Positions 22,057 through 33,156 of a stretch of 64,000 nt of DNA are shown here, one piece after another; the stretch's first letter is position 1; every line of letters begins with the position of its first letter. Below the pieces are notes generated by a model. It did no database searches and was not told where the DNA came from. It worked only from the letters and a program-made list of their open reading frames with translations. The position numbers and the translations under genes are program-made. This DNA is from Tritrichomonas musculus (taxonomy: Eukaryota; Parabasalia; Tritrichomonadida; Tritrichomonadidae): NCBI GenBank assembly GCA_039105265.1, contig JAPFFF010000006.1:3720001-3784000 (forward strand). The letters run 5' to 3'.

Positions 22057-23154
22057 TTTATATTTTAAAAATTAATTTATGTTATTAATTCAATTTTTTT
22101 GAAAAGATTGAATTGGGTAACCGTAAAACTCGTTAATATTTATTTTTTCTTATCTTAAGGGGGACCTTTCAATGTAAAACGATCAGGCCAAATTATTGGC
22201 CTAAAGGTTAAATAGATAATTATGATTTATAAGATTATCTTCTATGTTTTGTTTAGACAATTATATTATTTCGCTTATGTTAATAACTATGTAAGTCATT
22301 TGATATATCAATTAAAGGTTAGACAATAATAATAAAAAAGTAAATTCAATTTCATTTTTAAAAACTGTTTTCACAATAAAATAAATTGATTATCAGATTG
22401 TTCACACATGCTTAATAAGTTTTATTTGATGTTTTTAATAGAAATTAAAAGAAGTGCGGGAACTATAAAAAGTCTCCAATATCCTTTATTTTTTAATATT
22501 ATATTATTTACTCTATATAGAATATAAAAAACATAAAATTAAAATTATTTATTCGACAGGTGTAGTTTTATAAACATTTTAGTTTTTAATTGTAAACTAT
22601 TGAATATGGAAATAATAAAGATAATATATTTGGGTCAAATAGATGACTGTAACTTACTTTTTAACATAAATACAAGTTATTTTAAATCTAATATCAGTGT
22701 ATTAAATGTTCTTTATATTATTTAACATTAATTAAGATATAATAATTATCTCGTTGATCAAATAGGAATAAGAAAAAAGAATGAAAATGATTATATATAC
22801 AGATTATTTTATGTAAATATAAAGTTTATTTAGGTAATATATCAAAATAATCAAAAAAATTTTCAATTAATATTGAGAAATATACTTTCTTTTAGAAAAA
22901 AAGTGATTAACTTATGGAAAATACTTTACTTAAGTAGATTATAATTATTTTCAATAAATTTTGATGAAAACTTCTTTTTTGGAAAAATCATATTAAATTT
23001 TCTTTTCATATTTATAGAATATACTTGAATAAGTATTTTGGAAGTGTTATATGTCTTTTATTTCTTGAAATTTCGCATATATTACTTTAAAATAAATGAA
23101 ATAAAGAAACAAAACATAAATAAAATTGAATTACTTAAAAAGTTGAAACTTCTT

Positions 23155-23412
23155 AAAAAGTCAATCAAAAATTAACAAAAAGTGAACCGAAAATTAACAA
23201 AAAGTGAACCGAAAATAAACAAAAAATAAATCATAAATTATCAAAAAGTCGATCGAAAGTTTACAAAAAGTGAACCGAAAATTATCAAAAAGTGAACCGA
23301 AAATTAACAAAAAGTGAACCGAAAATAAACAAAAAATAAACCAAAAGTTATCAAAAAGTCATTCGAAGATTATCAAAAAGTGAACCGAAAATTATCAAAA
23401 ATTTAAAAATAA
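23155..23412. repeat. about 12 tandem copies of a 21-22 bp repeat
   Basis: The unit is roughly AAAAAGTGAACCGAAAATTAAC. Variants replace GTGAACCG with GTCGATCG, GTCATTCG or AATAAACC. The GTGAACCG core recurs at least six times. There is no coding role; it could be a protein-binding array or simple expansion. Confidence 0.85.
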
Positions 23413-24546
23413 CGTTTTTCCCAGAAAAAAAATAAGTTTTATAAAAGTTAAAATAGAGCTACGCCTGTCGAGTGATATTTTTTTATATTTTAATATGATA
23501 TAATATATTTATATATATAAATATATAATAATAGTTATCCCCTAGAAATTCAATCTATCCCTCAAAATAAGCTCAAATAAAACAAATATTTTATAAAATG
23601 CAAATATTATTATTTAAAAAAGTTATTTTTCTTTATAACCAACATATATTATATATGATAATAAATAAATCATATAAAAATAAAAATAATATTAATATGT
23701 TTATCAGATATCGAGATAACACAACAAATTTCTGTTTTTTTAAATGATCAGTATTTTGATGAATAATTAATCTATTTCATTTTATACCAATAAATGGAAT
23801 ATTAAGAAGTTTTTTAATATTAAAATGAAAATAATATTAAAGTATTCTTGATAAGATACAAAGATAATGAACATACTAAATTATACAAAAATACGTTATT
23901 TAAGTTCTCGCACTTCTAAATTAAAATGAATTATAATAAGTTTTTTGATAATTACTTAAAAAAACATATTTATAATTATATATCATACATATTTAATTTA
24001 TTATATTATATAAAAATATAAAATGTCAAAATAACAAAAACATTGAGAGATAATAGGAATATTCAAAAAAAAATAGATTAAAGATTGATTATTATATATT
24101 GAATATGACTTTTATTGTTATTTATAATATATTATTATTTGAAATATATTTGTTTAACTAATATATTAATACTATAATACTATATTTTAGTTTTAAAAAT
24201 ACTTTTGAAAATAAATGCGTAGTTTTATATTTATTTGTATTGATATTGATCTTATTTTCGTTTAGTTTATTATTACTTTTTATTATAAAATATATCATTT
24301 TATAGATCTATAATATAAAGATTAAATTCGTTATTAGTAAAGATATAAGCATACTACTTTTTTTATTTGAAAAATATTGAATGATTCAAACAATTTTACT
24401 CAGTTATTTAATGTATGAGATATCAATATTAGATTCATTTAATACACAAAAATAAACATATAATATATAAATAGATTAATTGAATACTTTTAAATAAACG
24501 TATTTAAATATTGAGACTCTTTTCCTTTTCTATCAAAATATGATTA

Positions 24547-24926
24547 CCCTTCGGACGTAATTAGAATTTTATAAAATTCAATGAAAAGACGTATTAAAAT
24601 GTAAAAATTGCCGAAATGAAACGTAATTACATCATTTATATAAAAATACAAAAAAAGCAAAGAGTTTTAGTTTCGAACTCAATGCTTTGCCCTCAAATTG
24701 ATTTAACCTCTAAGCTAGAGCTCTCAAATTTGAAAGGATAAAATATTTATATTTAAAGATAAATATATTTATTTTTGAAATACATCTTTTTATTAACTTT
24801 TTCTAAAAAAGTCGTATTCCAATTATTTTCACGTAGACGTAATCGTAAAACGTAATTGATTTTTTTTCTTGGTCTATTTTATTGAAAAAGTTTGAACAGA
24901 ACGTAATTTTTAAAACCTCCGAAGGG
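24547..24926. mobile_element. 380-bp short inserted element with tRNA-like core
   Basis: The block starts with CCCTTCGGA (24547-24555) and ends with its inverse TCCGAAGGG (24918-24926). Immediate flanks are direct repeats: CAAAATATGATTA (24534-24546) and CAAAAATATGATTA (24927-24940), a 13/14-bp target duplication differing by one A. ACGTAAT occurs five times inside (near 24555, 24621, 24836, 24850 and 24901). On the minus strand the centre has Pol III A-box- and B-box-like sequences. The short size, long target duplication and tRNA-like core suggest a SINE, while the inverted ends suggest a MITE. Confidence 0.55.
24660..24725 (-). other. degenerate tRNA-like sequence (Pol III A/B boxes)
   Basis: On the minus strand TAGCTTAGAGG resembles an A box and GAGTTCGAAACT resembles the B box/T-arm, about 30 nt apart, followed by a T-rich stop. 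Five pairs of an acceptor-like stem can be drawn (GAGAG with CTCTT), but no proper anticodon stem forms. It is not a functional tRNA; it is a tRNA relic or the head of a tRNA-derived SINE. Confidence 0.35.
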
Positions 24927-27402
24927 CAAAAATATGATTAATTCAATTTAATTTAATAAAATATTAATAATATTATTATTTCAACAATTAATATTTATTA
25001 AATATTTATTATTATAATTATAATAAATATATTATATAGGAAATAACAAGAAATTAAAATATAATTAATATATAAAGGTAAACGGAGGCCGTTTATTTTG
25101 TCCGTTAAAAAAAATAAAAAAACATCAATAACAATTGTTCTTTTGGACCAGTTATAAAAAAAATCACATTGATGAGAGATATTTTGATATTTCAAAATAA
25201 TATTATAATTTATGGAGTAGAAATTTATCTTTTTTTTGTACTTTTGATTATCATGGATATTAATCATGAACAAAATGTTTCGATTATTACTTCACCTCTA
25301 ATGATTTATATTGTATGTCAGTATATAATATTGGCTATATAGACAAAAAATAAAATAATCGTAACATTTCCCAAATATCATGAAAATATTTTTTCAATAA
25401 ATTTTTTTATGAATGGTAACTTTTTGTTAAATTATCTAACTTTTTGTGATATAATGATAAAACCAAAAGTATATATTGATATATCTTTTCAAAGAAAATT
25501 TATTTTAGAAACATTTATCATATATTATTTTTAATTTAATATCTATATTTTAAAATGTTTTTTATTTTGAATACTAATTAATATTTGTATATATAATTGA
25601 ACTTTTTTAAATGATTTGCAAAAAAAGGAAAAAATAGAAAACAAGTTTAAATTACAATAAATTATTTAAGTATATGTATTTTTCTTATTATGGTGATGAA
25701 CTTAAATTTTATTGTCCCCTCCAAAAGGTATTAGTTGGCAAAGGAACAGCCCAATATTAAAAATACTCAACAAAAAAGAACAGTTTAATGATATTCATCA
25801 ACAGATTCAGTTAATTCAATATCAACACATACTCAAAAAAACATTTGAAACAATCAAATTTGATTAATAATTTTTTCATTACCAATCTAATTATTTTTCA
25901 CAAATTTCATTATTTTTTCATACTTTTTAATAAGTATACAAATTATTTTCATCTATATTCATAAAAAAAATTGATTTACTTTATGCTTACTATAATATGT
26001 TCATCAAAATTCCTCAATTTAATATAATATTAGCAATATTGACATGCATTTATATATCTATACTATTTTATATTTTTATAAATGCATAATAATATTGGTT
26101 AAATGATTTTAAAATAAGATATTTGCATTTTGAATTCTTTTAAATTGAATAGTCTTTATTTAAAAATACAGAAAATTTAATGACTTTATTATTTTTATAT
26201 TCTCAATATATTTTGAATAAGCTTTCAAAATATAAATTTATAAATATGCTTTATACTGGAAAATAATAAAAAATATTTGTATATTATAGATAAAATATAT
26301 AATAAATTATATAAATATTTAAATAGTAATATATAACTAAACAATATTTAAAAATGTGTTAGAAAAAACAGTTTCTAGGCAAAATCCTCTTAGAGCACCT
26401 AGAAATATTTTGAATACATACTTGACGTTAAAATTCAATTTCTTCACTTTTTCTATTAAATATTTTAAAATTGATATTATTCCAATTTCCCTACGACAGA
26501 TCTTATTTGCTTCTAAATAAAAAATGTTTAAGATAATAAATTAAGTTTATATTTTATGATTATTTAACGAAATAAGAAAATTGAAAAAAAAACAAATTCG
26601 TTTACCTTTTAATATATATCTAATTGTATCAATTCAAATTTTCATTTTTTTATTCATAAATTGAATTATTAAAATGCATATAATTCTATGTAAAACTTTA
26701 TTCAATCAATATAATCAATATAAAATTTAATATACAATATATAGAAATTAAATTATATATAATAAATAATTAACCCTGATAAATAAAAAGATAAAACAAT
26801 ATTTTATATTAAATAAATACAATTTTTGTGAGAATTATTTTATTGAAAAAACTATTGATTACAATTATTTTGTTTTTAGAATTACCCACTTGATTCTAAT
26901 ATTTTTTAGTATTATATTGAATATTCAATTTATAGATGAATATTAAAATATATGTAAGTATATAATAATTTAAAAATATATCATTTTTAAATTATTATTT
27001 ATATATTAAACTATAATTTATGTATTTAAATCAATATTATTGGTATTATAAAATATGAATTGAATGTAAATTAATATTTTCAAAACATCCTATATGTATT
27101 AATAAAGATGCCATTGATCTAATTAAATATGGACTAAGCAATTATAAAAAATTGAATGCAATATGTTTATTTAATATAACAAATTACATCATATATAATA
27201 TACATATTTTAAATAAAAAAAATGTGTTTCTTTTTTAAAAATTGAATATTCATTTGCAAAACAATATAATAAAAATATGCATGTTTACTTTATTTATAAT
27301 AGAAATAAATAAATAAATATATATCTAAATCCAAAAACAGTTTATTTCAGCTGTAGGACCATTTTTGCTCTGATCAATTTTCCATGTATTTTTATAATGG
27401 AG

Positions 27403-27689
27403 AATTTAAAAATGAAATAACTCAATCCATAAAATTATTTATCATATTATTTTTATATACATAGAAACTATGTAAGCCAAATTAAATAATCTAGGTCTCA
27501 AACTAGTAAATAATATATTACATGCATTAAAGCATCAAAGAATTTTGCAAACAATCATCATTTTTCATTATTTGATATAAATTTTTGATATTTGAGGCCT
27601 AGATATTCTAAACTATCTATTACATAATATGATTACCAAAAATCAAAATCACCTTAAATCTTTACATTGAGTTATTTCATTTTTAAATT
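27403..27689. repeat. long imperfect hairpin
   Basis: The 24 bases at 27403-27426 (AATTTAAAAATGAAATAACT and four more) are perfectly inverted at 27666-27689. A second inner pair (AATCTAGGTCTCAAA near 27489, TTTGAGGCCTAGATA near 27592) extends the stem. It looks like a MITE-type hairpin close to the right end of the 5.6-kb element. Confidence 0.55.
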
Positions 27690-27779
27690 TTCAATTAAAA
27701 TTTGAATTAAAACGATAATATTCAAGTCAAATATTAATCGTTCAATTTATAATAGTAAACGGGGAAAGGTCCCCCTTAA

Positions 27780-28324
27780 ATACAATGTTTTTAACTTCTT
27801 ATTAATATACTTGATGATTTCCAATAATAAAACCATCTTTGTTGAATATAAACGATTTTTTTGTGTTTGTAAATGGTCGGCTGTAATCAAGTATTTTCAA
27901 CAAAGATGGTTGAGCAAAGAGTTGTCGGTGTAGGTTAAATTGATAATTATTTTTAGATATATTGGGAAGCATTATATTTATAAAAGTATTTCAAATTGGA
28001 TTAATTTAATGCACATTCATATAAAAAAGAGTTTGATTATTAGTTTTAATTATAAGCAGATCTTATCACAATAAAATAAATCCTTTTACAATGATTATTT
28101 GTCCATAATTTCATTTGATCCCAAAGTTTAATATGGAAAATCTGTATTTTTTAAATACGATTCGTACGTTAAAATTCAACACATGTGTGAAATATTAAAA
28201 AGTATGAATAATTAACTAATTATCAATTCACAAACAGTGCACAATGTGTACTTTAAAACATTAGGAAAAAACAAATTGTTAGAAAGCATACAAACATTTA
28301 AATAATCTATGATAATTTCTTGAG
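27780..28324. other. AT-rich intergenic region
   Basis: About 545 bases between the TTAA element and the ALG5-like gene. CCATCTTTGTTGAAtAtAAAC (27832 on) and TTTTCAACAAAGATGG (27895 on) form an inverted repeat about 60 bases across. No gene was seen. Confidence 0.45.
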
Positions 28325-29380
28325 TTAGCTGGATAAGTAACTATTAAGTTGTATGGGACTTCTACTTATCTTCCAAAAATTGAATTTATATAATAATATA
28401 GATAAAAAAAATGTTAGAATTTCATCAAGCTTATCAAGAGATGGTCTTTCAATCACTGCATCATTTTTTTTGTCGAGATTAACAACTTTGATAGTTGTAC
28501 CAACTGTGTCAGCAATAAATAAAGTTTCAATAAAGTAAAATGAATTGAATTTTACCAAATTAGATAAAATGATAACTGCTGCTTCTCTTGTCATCATAAA
28601 TGAAAAGCAATGGTGATATCCAGATGGTTTTAAATCAATAATTGAATGCATTAAGTCAAGAATGTAATCTGAAAAACTTGATAAATTTGTTTGAAAAACT
28701 TCTTCTGGGTTTCGTGGTTTCCAAGAGCCAATAGCGAGAACTTCTTTTCCATATTTCTTTCCACTATTAATTTTGTTGATAAATTTTGAAATAGTATTAA
28801 AAGGTATCTCTTCGTATGGTGAAAAATTGAAAATTAGCCGGCCACATGCATGGATAAAAGCGGCTTGCCAAGCTCTATTTGATGAATCTGTTTTAACATT
28901 GAGAATTTTAAATTCTGGATTTTGAATTATAAATTCATTAATATCTTGGTAATCATTATTTTGATCATTGATATTAATGAAAGATTCATCGCCCGTCGTT
29001 ATCTCATCATTTAAAACAATAATTACTTCGTAAGAAATATTTTTGCCTTGAAAGTAATTTAAAATGTCATCAAAAACCGAATAAGCATTCTTATACAATT
29101 GACAACTATGATACGGGTTAAATCTGGGTTCAAGGATAATAACAATTGATAAATCAAGAAGATTCGATGATTGACGATTAAAAATTGACGGTAACGAATA
29201 ATTTTGTTTTATAGGTCTGATTGTCTTTTGGTTTATGGCTTTTGTATGGGCATTTCGTTGAGATGCTGGAATAGGTATTGGAGGATCAAGTTTAAGATAA
29301 ATTGCGTACAATGTAATATATATTAAAATCAAAAACAAGATAAATGCAAGAAAATTTCCTATAAAAGGAGGTTCAATCAT
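28325..29380 (-). CDS. membrane-anchored ALG5-like family 2 glycosyltransferase, divergent
   Basis: A 351-aa protein with an N-terminal membrane segment (about residues 8-29), a Pro-rich linker and a GT-A-like domain. Landmarks line up with dolichyl-phosphate glucosyltransferase ALG5: LDLSIVIILEPRF at about 75 (ALG5: LSVVIPAYNE), YEVIIVLND at about 117 (ALG5: YEVIVVDDGS), NRAWQAAFIHACGRLIFNFS at about 167 (ALG5: NRGKGGAVR..., then the DAD motif). The acidic metal-binding residues expected after VVDD and in FADADGAT are mostly gone, so it may bind without catalysing transfer, or have changed specificity. Many trichomonads make short lipid-linked oligosaccharides without glucose, which fits loss of function. 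It is head-to-head with a coiled-coil gene 126 bp away. Confidence 0.55.
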   Translation of the reverse strand: MIEPPFIGNFLAFILFLILIYITLYAIYLKLDPPIPIPASQRNAHTKAINQKTIRPIKQNYSLPSIFNRQSSNLLDLSIVIILEPRFNPYHSCQLYKNAYSVFDDILNYFQGKNISYEVIIVLNDEITTGDESFININDQNNDYQDINEFIIQNPEFKILNVKTDSSNRAWQAAFIHACGRLIFNFSPYEEIPFNTISKFINKINSGKKYGKEVLAIGSWKPRNPEEVFQTNLSSFSDYILDLMHSIIDLKPSGYHHCFSFMMTREAAVIILSNLVKFNSFYFIETLFIADTVGTTIKVVNLDKKNDAVIERPSLDKLDEILTFFLSILLYKFNFWKISRSPIQLNSYLSS

Positions 29381-29506
29381 TAAAACTTGATTTGGAAAAA
29401 ATCTAAGGTCAATTTTGTTTCAAACTAATTGGCCTAATTTCACCATGAATCCCCGATTTTTTGAAATATTAAACGTACTCGATTGTTGATATATTATAAA
29501 AGTTGT

Positions 29507-30460
29507 ATGCTGAATGAAAATATAATGCAAAACGACAATTCAGACGGAGGATTTGCATTCTTTTCCGATTTCAAAAAAAGAACCCCAAATAATAAAAAAG
29601 TTGGTCCAGATTATTCAGATATAATCGAATTAAAGAAAAAAATAAGTGATTCAATGAGTGCAAAAAATCAATTGATTCAAAGAGAAAATTATCTTCAATC
29701 GCAAATTGAAACGATGAACAAAAACGCCGAAATAACGATGAATATTCTCGATGAAAGAAAAGAGCAGCTAATGATTGAAAATGATAATTTGCGTTTAGAA
29801 TATGAAGCTTTACCACCAATTGACTTTTTAGAAAATCAATTATATACTCTTTCAAATATACTCGAAAATTCGTCAAGTAAGACGCAAATACTAACATTAG
29901 ATTCATCTGTCGATGCAAAACTTAGAAAAATCGGAATTTTAAATCGAGATGAAGATTGCTCATTACTCGAACTTCGACTTGCCGACCTTATTGATCAAAC
30001 GAGAAGAACTTATGATCCGGGGCCTCCTCAGCCAATTATAGATAAAGGTTTGCCTGAAGAAAAAGAACTTCGTAAAAAAATTCAGATATTTAAAATTGCC
30101 GCGGAATCTGCTACTTTAAGAACAAAATATGAAATTGAAAAAATTAAAATTGATATCCAGAAGATCAAGGATGAAGTTGACGAATACTATAAGGATTTAT
30201 TTGAAATTGAAAATCCTCAAACAGATAAAAAAGAAGATTTAGAAGAAAAAGTTCGCCAGATTTTAACCGAAGCAGGTGGAAATATAGATGTTTTTAAGAA
30301 AGTTGAAGACAATGAGTCGAAATGTATGTTTGAATACGATAAAAAGAAAATCGTTGTTTTTCAGAAATATGGTGAATTTTATGGTGAATGTGAAAATACA
30401 GAATTTCCTCTTCTTACACTTTTCAAAACACTTGTTACATTTTCTCATCATGATATATAA
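29507..30460 (+). CDS. coiled-coil protein of unknown function, 317 aa
   Basis: The longest open frame begins at a non-ATG codon upstream; the first ATG is at 29507 (MLNENIMQ), with a second at 29525. The product is an acidic/lysine-rich helical protein with coiled-coil stretches at about residues 35-110 and 175-240, joined by a segment with PPQPIIDKGLPEEKELRKK. The C-terminal 60 residues (NESKCMFEYDKKKIVVFQKY) look like a small beta-containing domain. There is no signal peptide or membrane span. A coiled coil plus small C-terminal globular domain recalls kinetochore or tethering subunits, but I do not recognise the family. It diverges from the ALG5-like gene, possibly with a shared promoter region. 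Confidence 0.75.
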   Translation: MLNENIMQNDNSDGGFAFFSDFKKRTPNNKKVGPDYSDIIELKKKISDSMSAKNQLIQRENYLQSQIETMNKNAEITMNILDERKEQLMIENDNLRLEYEALPPIDFLENQLYTLSNILENSSSKTQILTLDSSVDAKLRKIGILNRDEDCSLLELRLADLIDQTRRTYDPGPPQPIIDKGLPEEKELRKKIQIFKIAAESATLRTKYEIEKIKIDIQKIKDEVDEYYKDLFEIENPQTDKKEDLEEKVRQILTEAGGNIDVFKKVEDNESKCMFEYDKKKIVVFQKYGEFYGECENTEFPLLTLFKTLVTFSHHDI

Positions 30461-30544
30461 TGATTTTGTTAGAAACTTGTTTATAATAAATTGTATAGCG
30501 AAATTTAATTGTTTTTTTTCATATTTGTATTAAAATTTGTTATA

Positions 30545-30880
30545 TTGACTAAGCTTTTTATATCTCGATAATCGATATCAATTATCGGTACGTTTTTTAG
30601 ATATTGATAACAAATTTTTTAATTTGATAATCGATCACTATATCAAGTATCGACGAAAATTTTGATATCTTGAAAAAATTTTAAAAAGTATTCAAATTTT
30701 TTGGAAATAAAAATACAAATATATTTGTTTACAATAAATTTTAAATACTAAAAAATGAGAATATATGTTTTACCTAAGTTATATATTATTTTACAAATGA
30801 AAAAATAAAATTTAATAATTTTTAGGATGTGAAAAATGTATGATAATGATTGATAATCAATAATCGTTATCAAATTTACA
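30545..30880. repeat. cluster of palindromic ATCGATAATCGAT-like motifs
   Basis: TCTCGATAATCGATATCAAT (from 30564), TTGATAATCGATCACTATAT, AAGTATCGACG and TTGATAATCAATAATCG (30849 on) form repeated palindromes. The same type (ACTGATAATCGATTATCAAG, GATATCGATAATC) recurs on the far side of the 1.6-kb element at 32568-32622, so these motifs may belong to its flank or to an outer element. Confidence 0.45.
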
Positions 30881-30916
30881 ATATTTTTTATTTTTCATTT
30901 CCGATTTGACTAATTA

Positions 30917-32534
30917 CCCTTATCCCACTTAATTTGGCACAAAACTTTTTGTTTGATATTTAAAAAGTTATACAATATTAGTGATAAAAAAGTGGCAATG
31001 ATTGAATACTTATTTGTCCGTGGTCCCACATTTAATATAGAACAAGCACTATAAGATCTATTATATACGAACCAATTATACGTATAAAAAGAAATTTACA
31101 TTAATTTAAATTAATTTTTCTAAAGCACATGAAGAAATGATGGCAATTTTAGGAACATTTTAAATATTTTCAAAGATTTACAAACAAGATGTATCTTATG
31201 ATATTTTTATTCAAAGATTACAAAAACAAACTTTACAATTATTGCAAAAATAGAAAGCATGGTTTAGTTTTTCTCAATCAAATTCAAGAAAATTGATTTC
31301 AGTAATCACTTTATTTAACAGAAATAATGTTCATTGAAAAAAAAAATATTAAGATAAATTTACAAGGTTTAAACAGTTTAGATAAGGATTTTTTGAAGTA
31401 CTGCTGATTTTCAAATTTGAGTTCTTTTTCTGCCCATTTCTCAATTTCTGCCCTTTTTTCAAATTAACTTATGTGCATATTTTTTATTTAATTTAAAAAG
31501 GGCAGAAATTTTGTTTTTTACTTATCATTTTTTCACTATTCAGAAATTTGTCTTAAAATTCGAGGAATTAAATTAATTAAAATATATTTTAATTAACATT
31601 AAACTATTTGTTTTGGATTTTGTGAAAGACTGATTCCATATTAAACGATATATATTTTTAACTCTTATTTTTTTTTATTGCATTAAATATTTTATGTTTT
31701 TTTTTTAAAAAAAAACGCATCAGTCTAAATCAATTCTAAAAATAAAAGGTTCTAATTCACTTTTGCAATGATTTAATTAATATCGAAAGTTATATAATAT
31801 GAACATTTCTTAATATACTTGGTTTTTTGATATATAATGTATTAAGAACTTATTTCTTTTAGTAAAAAATCGTTTACATTGGCAATATATAAAAAATAAA
31901 ATAAAAATATATTAAAATGGAATTTCGAAAAATAAAGCCATATTTTTTATGTATGGAAAATGTTTAATATCCAATTTAATTCTTATTTTAAAAATAAAAG
32001 CTGAAAATATCAAGTACTTGTTGGAAAAAATGAAATTATATGTAAAAAAAAATAGACTCATTTTGAGATTTCTGTTAGTTATTGTAATGGCATATTCGGA
32101 ATGATGAAACTATATTATATTTTGGGAATCGTTAAAAATTTTTGATTTTTTGGTGATTATATCTGCTGATGAAATTAAGGGTTTTTGTAGAAAAAAAAAG
32201 ATAGTAGTATACATGTATATAGTTATTAGTTTTAAAATGATTATGAGGAGTAAATGCGATTTCGATGAAGCAATCCTTGAATAATTGAAAATCTTGAAAA
32301 TTAAGGTTCGTAAAATTTGCTATAAATCTGCATGATAATTCGTTGTTATGTTACTTAATTCATATTTCAGTCTAGCCACGCAACGATAAAAGCAGCACGA
32401 ACTAGCACGCTATCTTGAAAAAATAAAAATAAATAAACGTTCTCCATATGATAAATTGAATATAATAAACGGTCGTTTTAGCTAAAATCTGAATATTATC
32501 AAAAAGTTTTGTGCCAAATTAAGTGGGAAAAGGG
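30917..32534. mobile_element. 1.6-kb TA-flanked DNA element, non-autonomous or decayed
   Basis: CCCTTATCCCACTTAATTTG and 15 more bases (30917-30951) are inverted at 32500-32534 with one mismatch in 35. TA dinucleotides flank both ends (30915-30916, 32535-32536), the duplication typical of Tc1/mariner/pogo elements. The 1618-bp interior has no recognisable transposase. It does contain a smaller hairpin at 31443-31510. Confidence 0.6.
31443..31510. repeat. short hairpin
   Basis: AATTTCTGCCCTTTTTTC (from 31443) pairs with TTAAAAAGGGCAGAAATT (to 31510) around an AT-rich loop. It is a small MITE-like fold within the 1.6-kb element. A partial TTTCTGCCCATTTCTC copy precedes it. Confidence 0.5.
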
Positions 32535-32639
32535 TATTTCCTGAGAATATCAATATCAGGTTTACAAACTGATAATCGATTATCAAGCTTAAAGAAGTGT
32601 CAATTCTGATATCGATAATCAAAATAGCATGCCTAAGCT

Positions 32640-33119
32640 TGGCCGAAATCTCGGGAGATGATAGATTTTTTTTTATTTGAATCATATTGTCAAATAGATT
32701 TTACTTACTGAGATTTTAGTTTGAGTTTAATTGTGTAACCAATTTAGGAAGCTTATTACCAAAGAACATATTATACATGTGAATGATATCTCTTGCTGGA
32801 TAACTATTTTTTTCGAGGTTGTTATTACCCCTTTCGAAAAGTTAAGAAAAATGAAATATTATGAAATATTCTAACCGCTAATTCTTGGTAAAATGATAAT
32901 TGTCCTTTAAAATGGTGGAAGCAAATTTTTGGGAAATATTTTTTTCATAAATATTTCAAAACAGAAAAGACTTTAATGCATAAATGTTAAACAAGAACGA
33001 AACAACTTCAAATAACAATTTTCTTTTCTAAAATAATAGAAGAAAAATTCAAATATTTAAATAACTTCTTATTAGACTTTCAATTGTTAAAGTAATGAAT
33101 TTGCTATCATTTTGGCTAC

Positions 33120-33156
<37 letters not shown>

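Larger units (their letters stand above)
22155..27779. mobile_element. 5.6-kb TTAA-flanked element without a clear gene
   Basis: TTAAGGGGGACCTTTC at 22155-22170 is matched by its exact inverse, GAAAGGTCCCCCTTAA, at 27764-27779. This reads as a TTAA target duplication plus 12-bp terminal inverted repeats beginning GGGGG. TTAA duplication is characteristic of Kolobok and piggyBac-type DNA transposons. The 5617-bp interior is extremely AT-rich, with no ORF longer than about 90 codons and none recognisable. Inside lie a 22-bp tandem array, a 380-bp inserted element and a long imperfect hairpin. It is probably non-autonomous or an old decayed copy. A second TTAA-flanked element at 54.9-60.1 kb has a transposase-like gene, but different termini. 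Confidence 0.6.

Noticed and set aside
24998..25273. 91-codon minus-strand ORF in the gene-less element
   Set aside because: Ile/Tyr/Phe-rich, as expected from translating AT-rich noncoding DNA.
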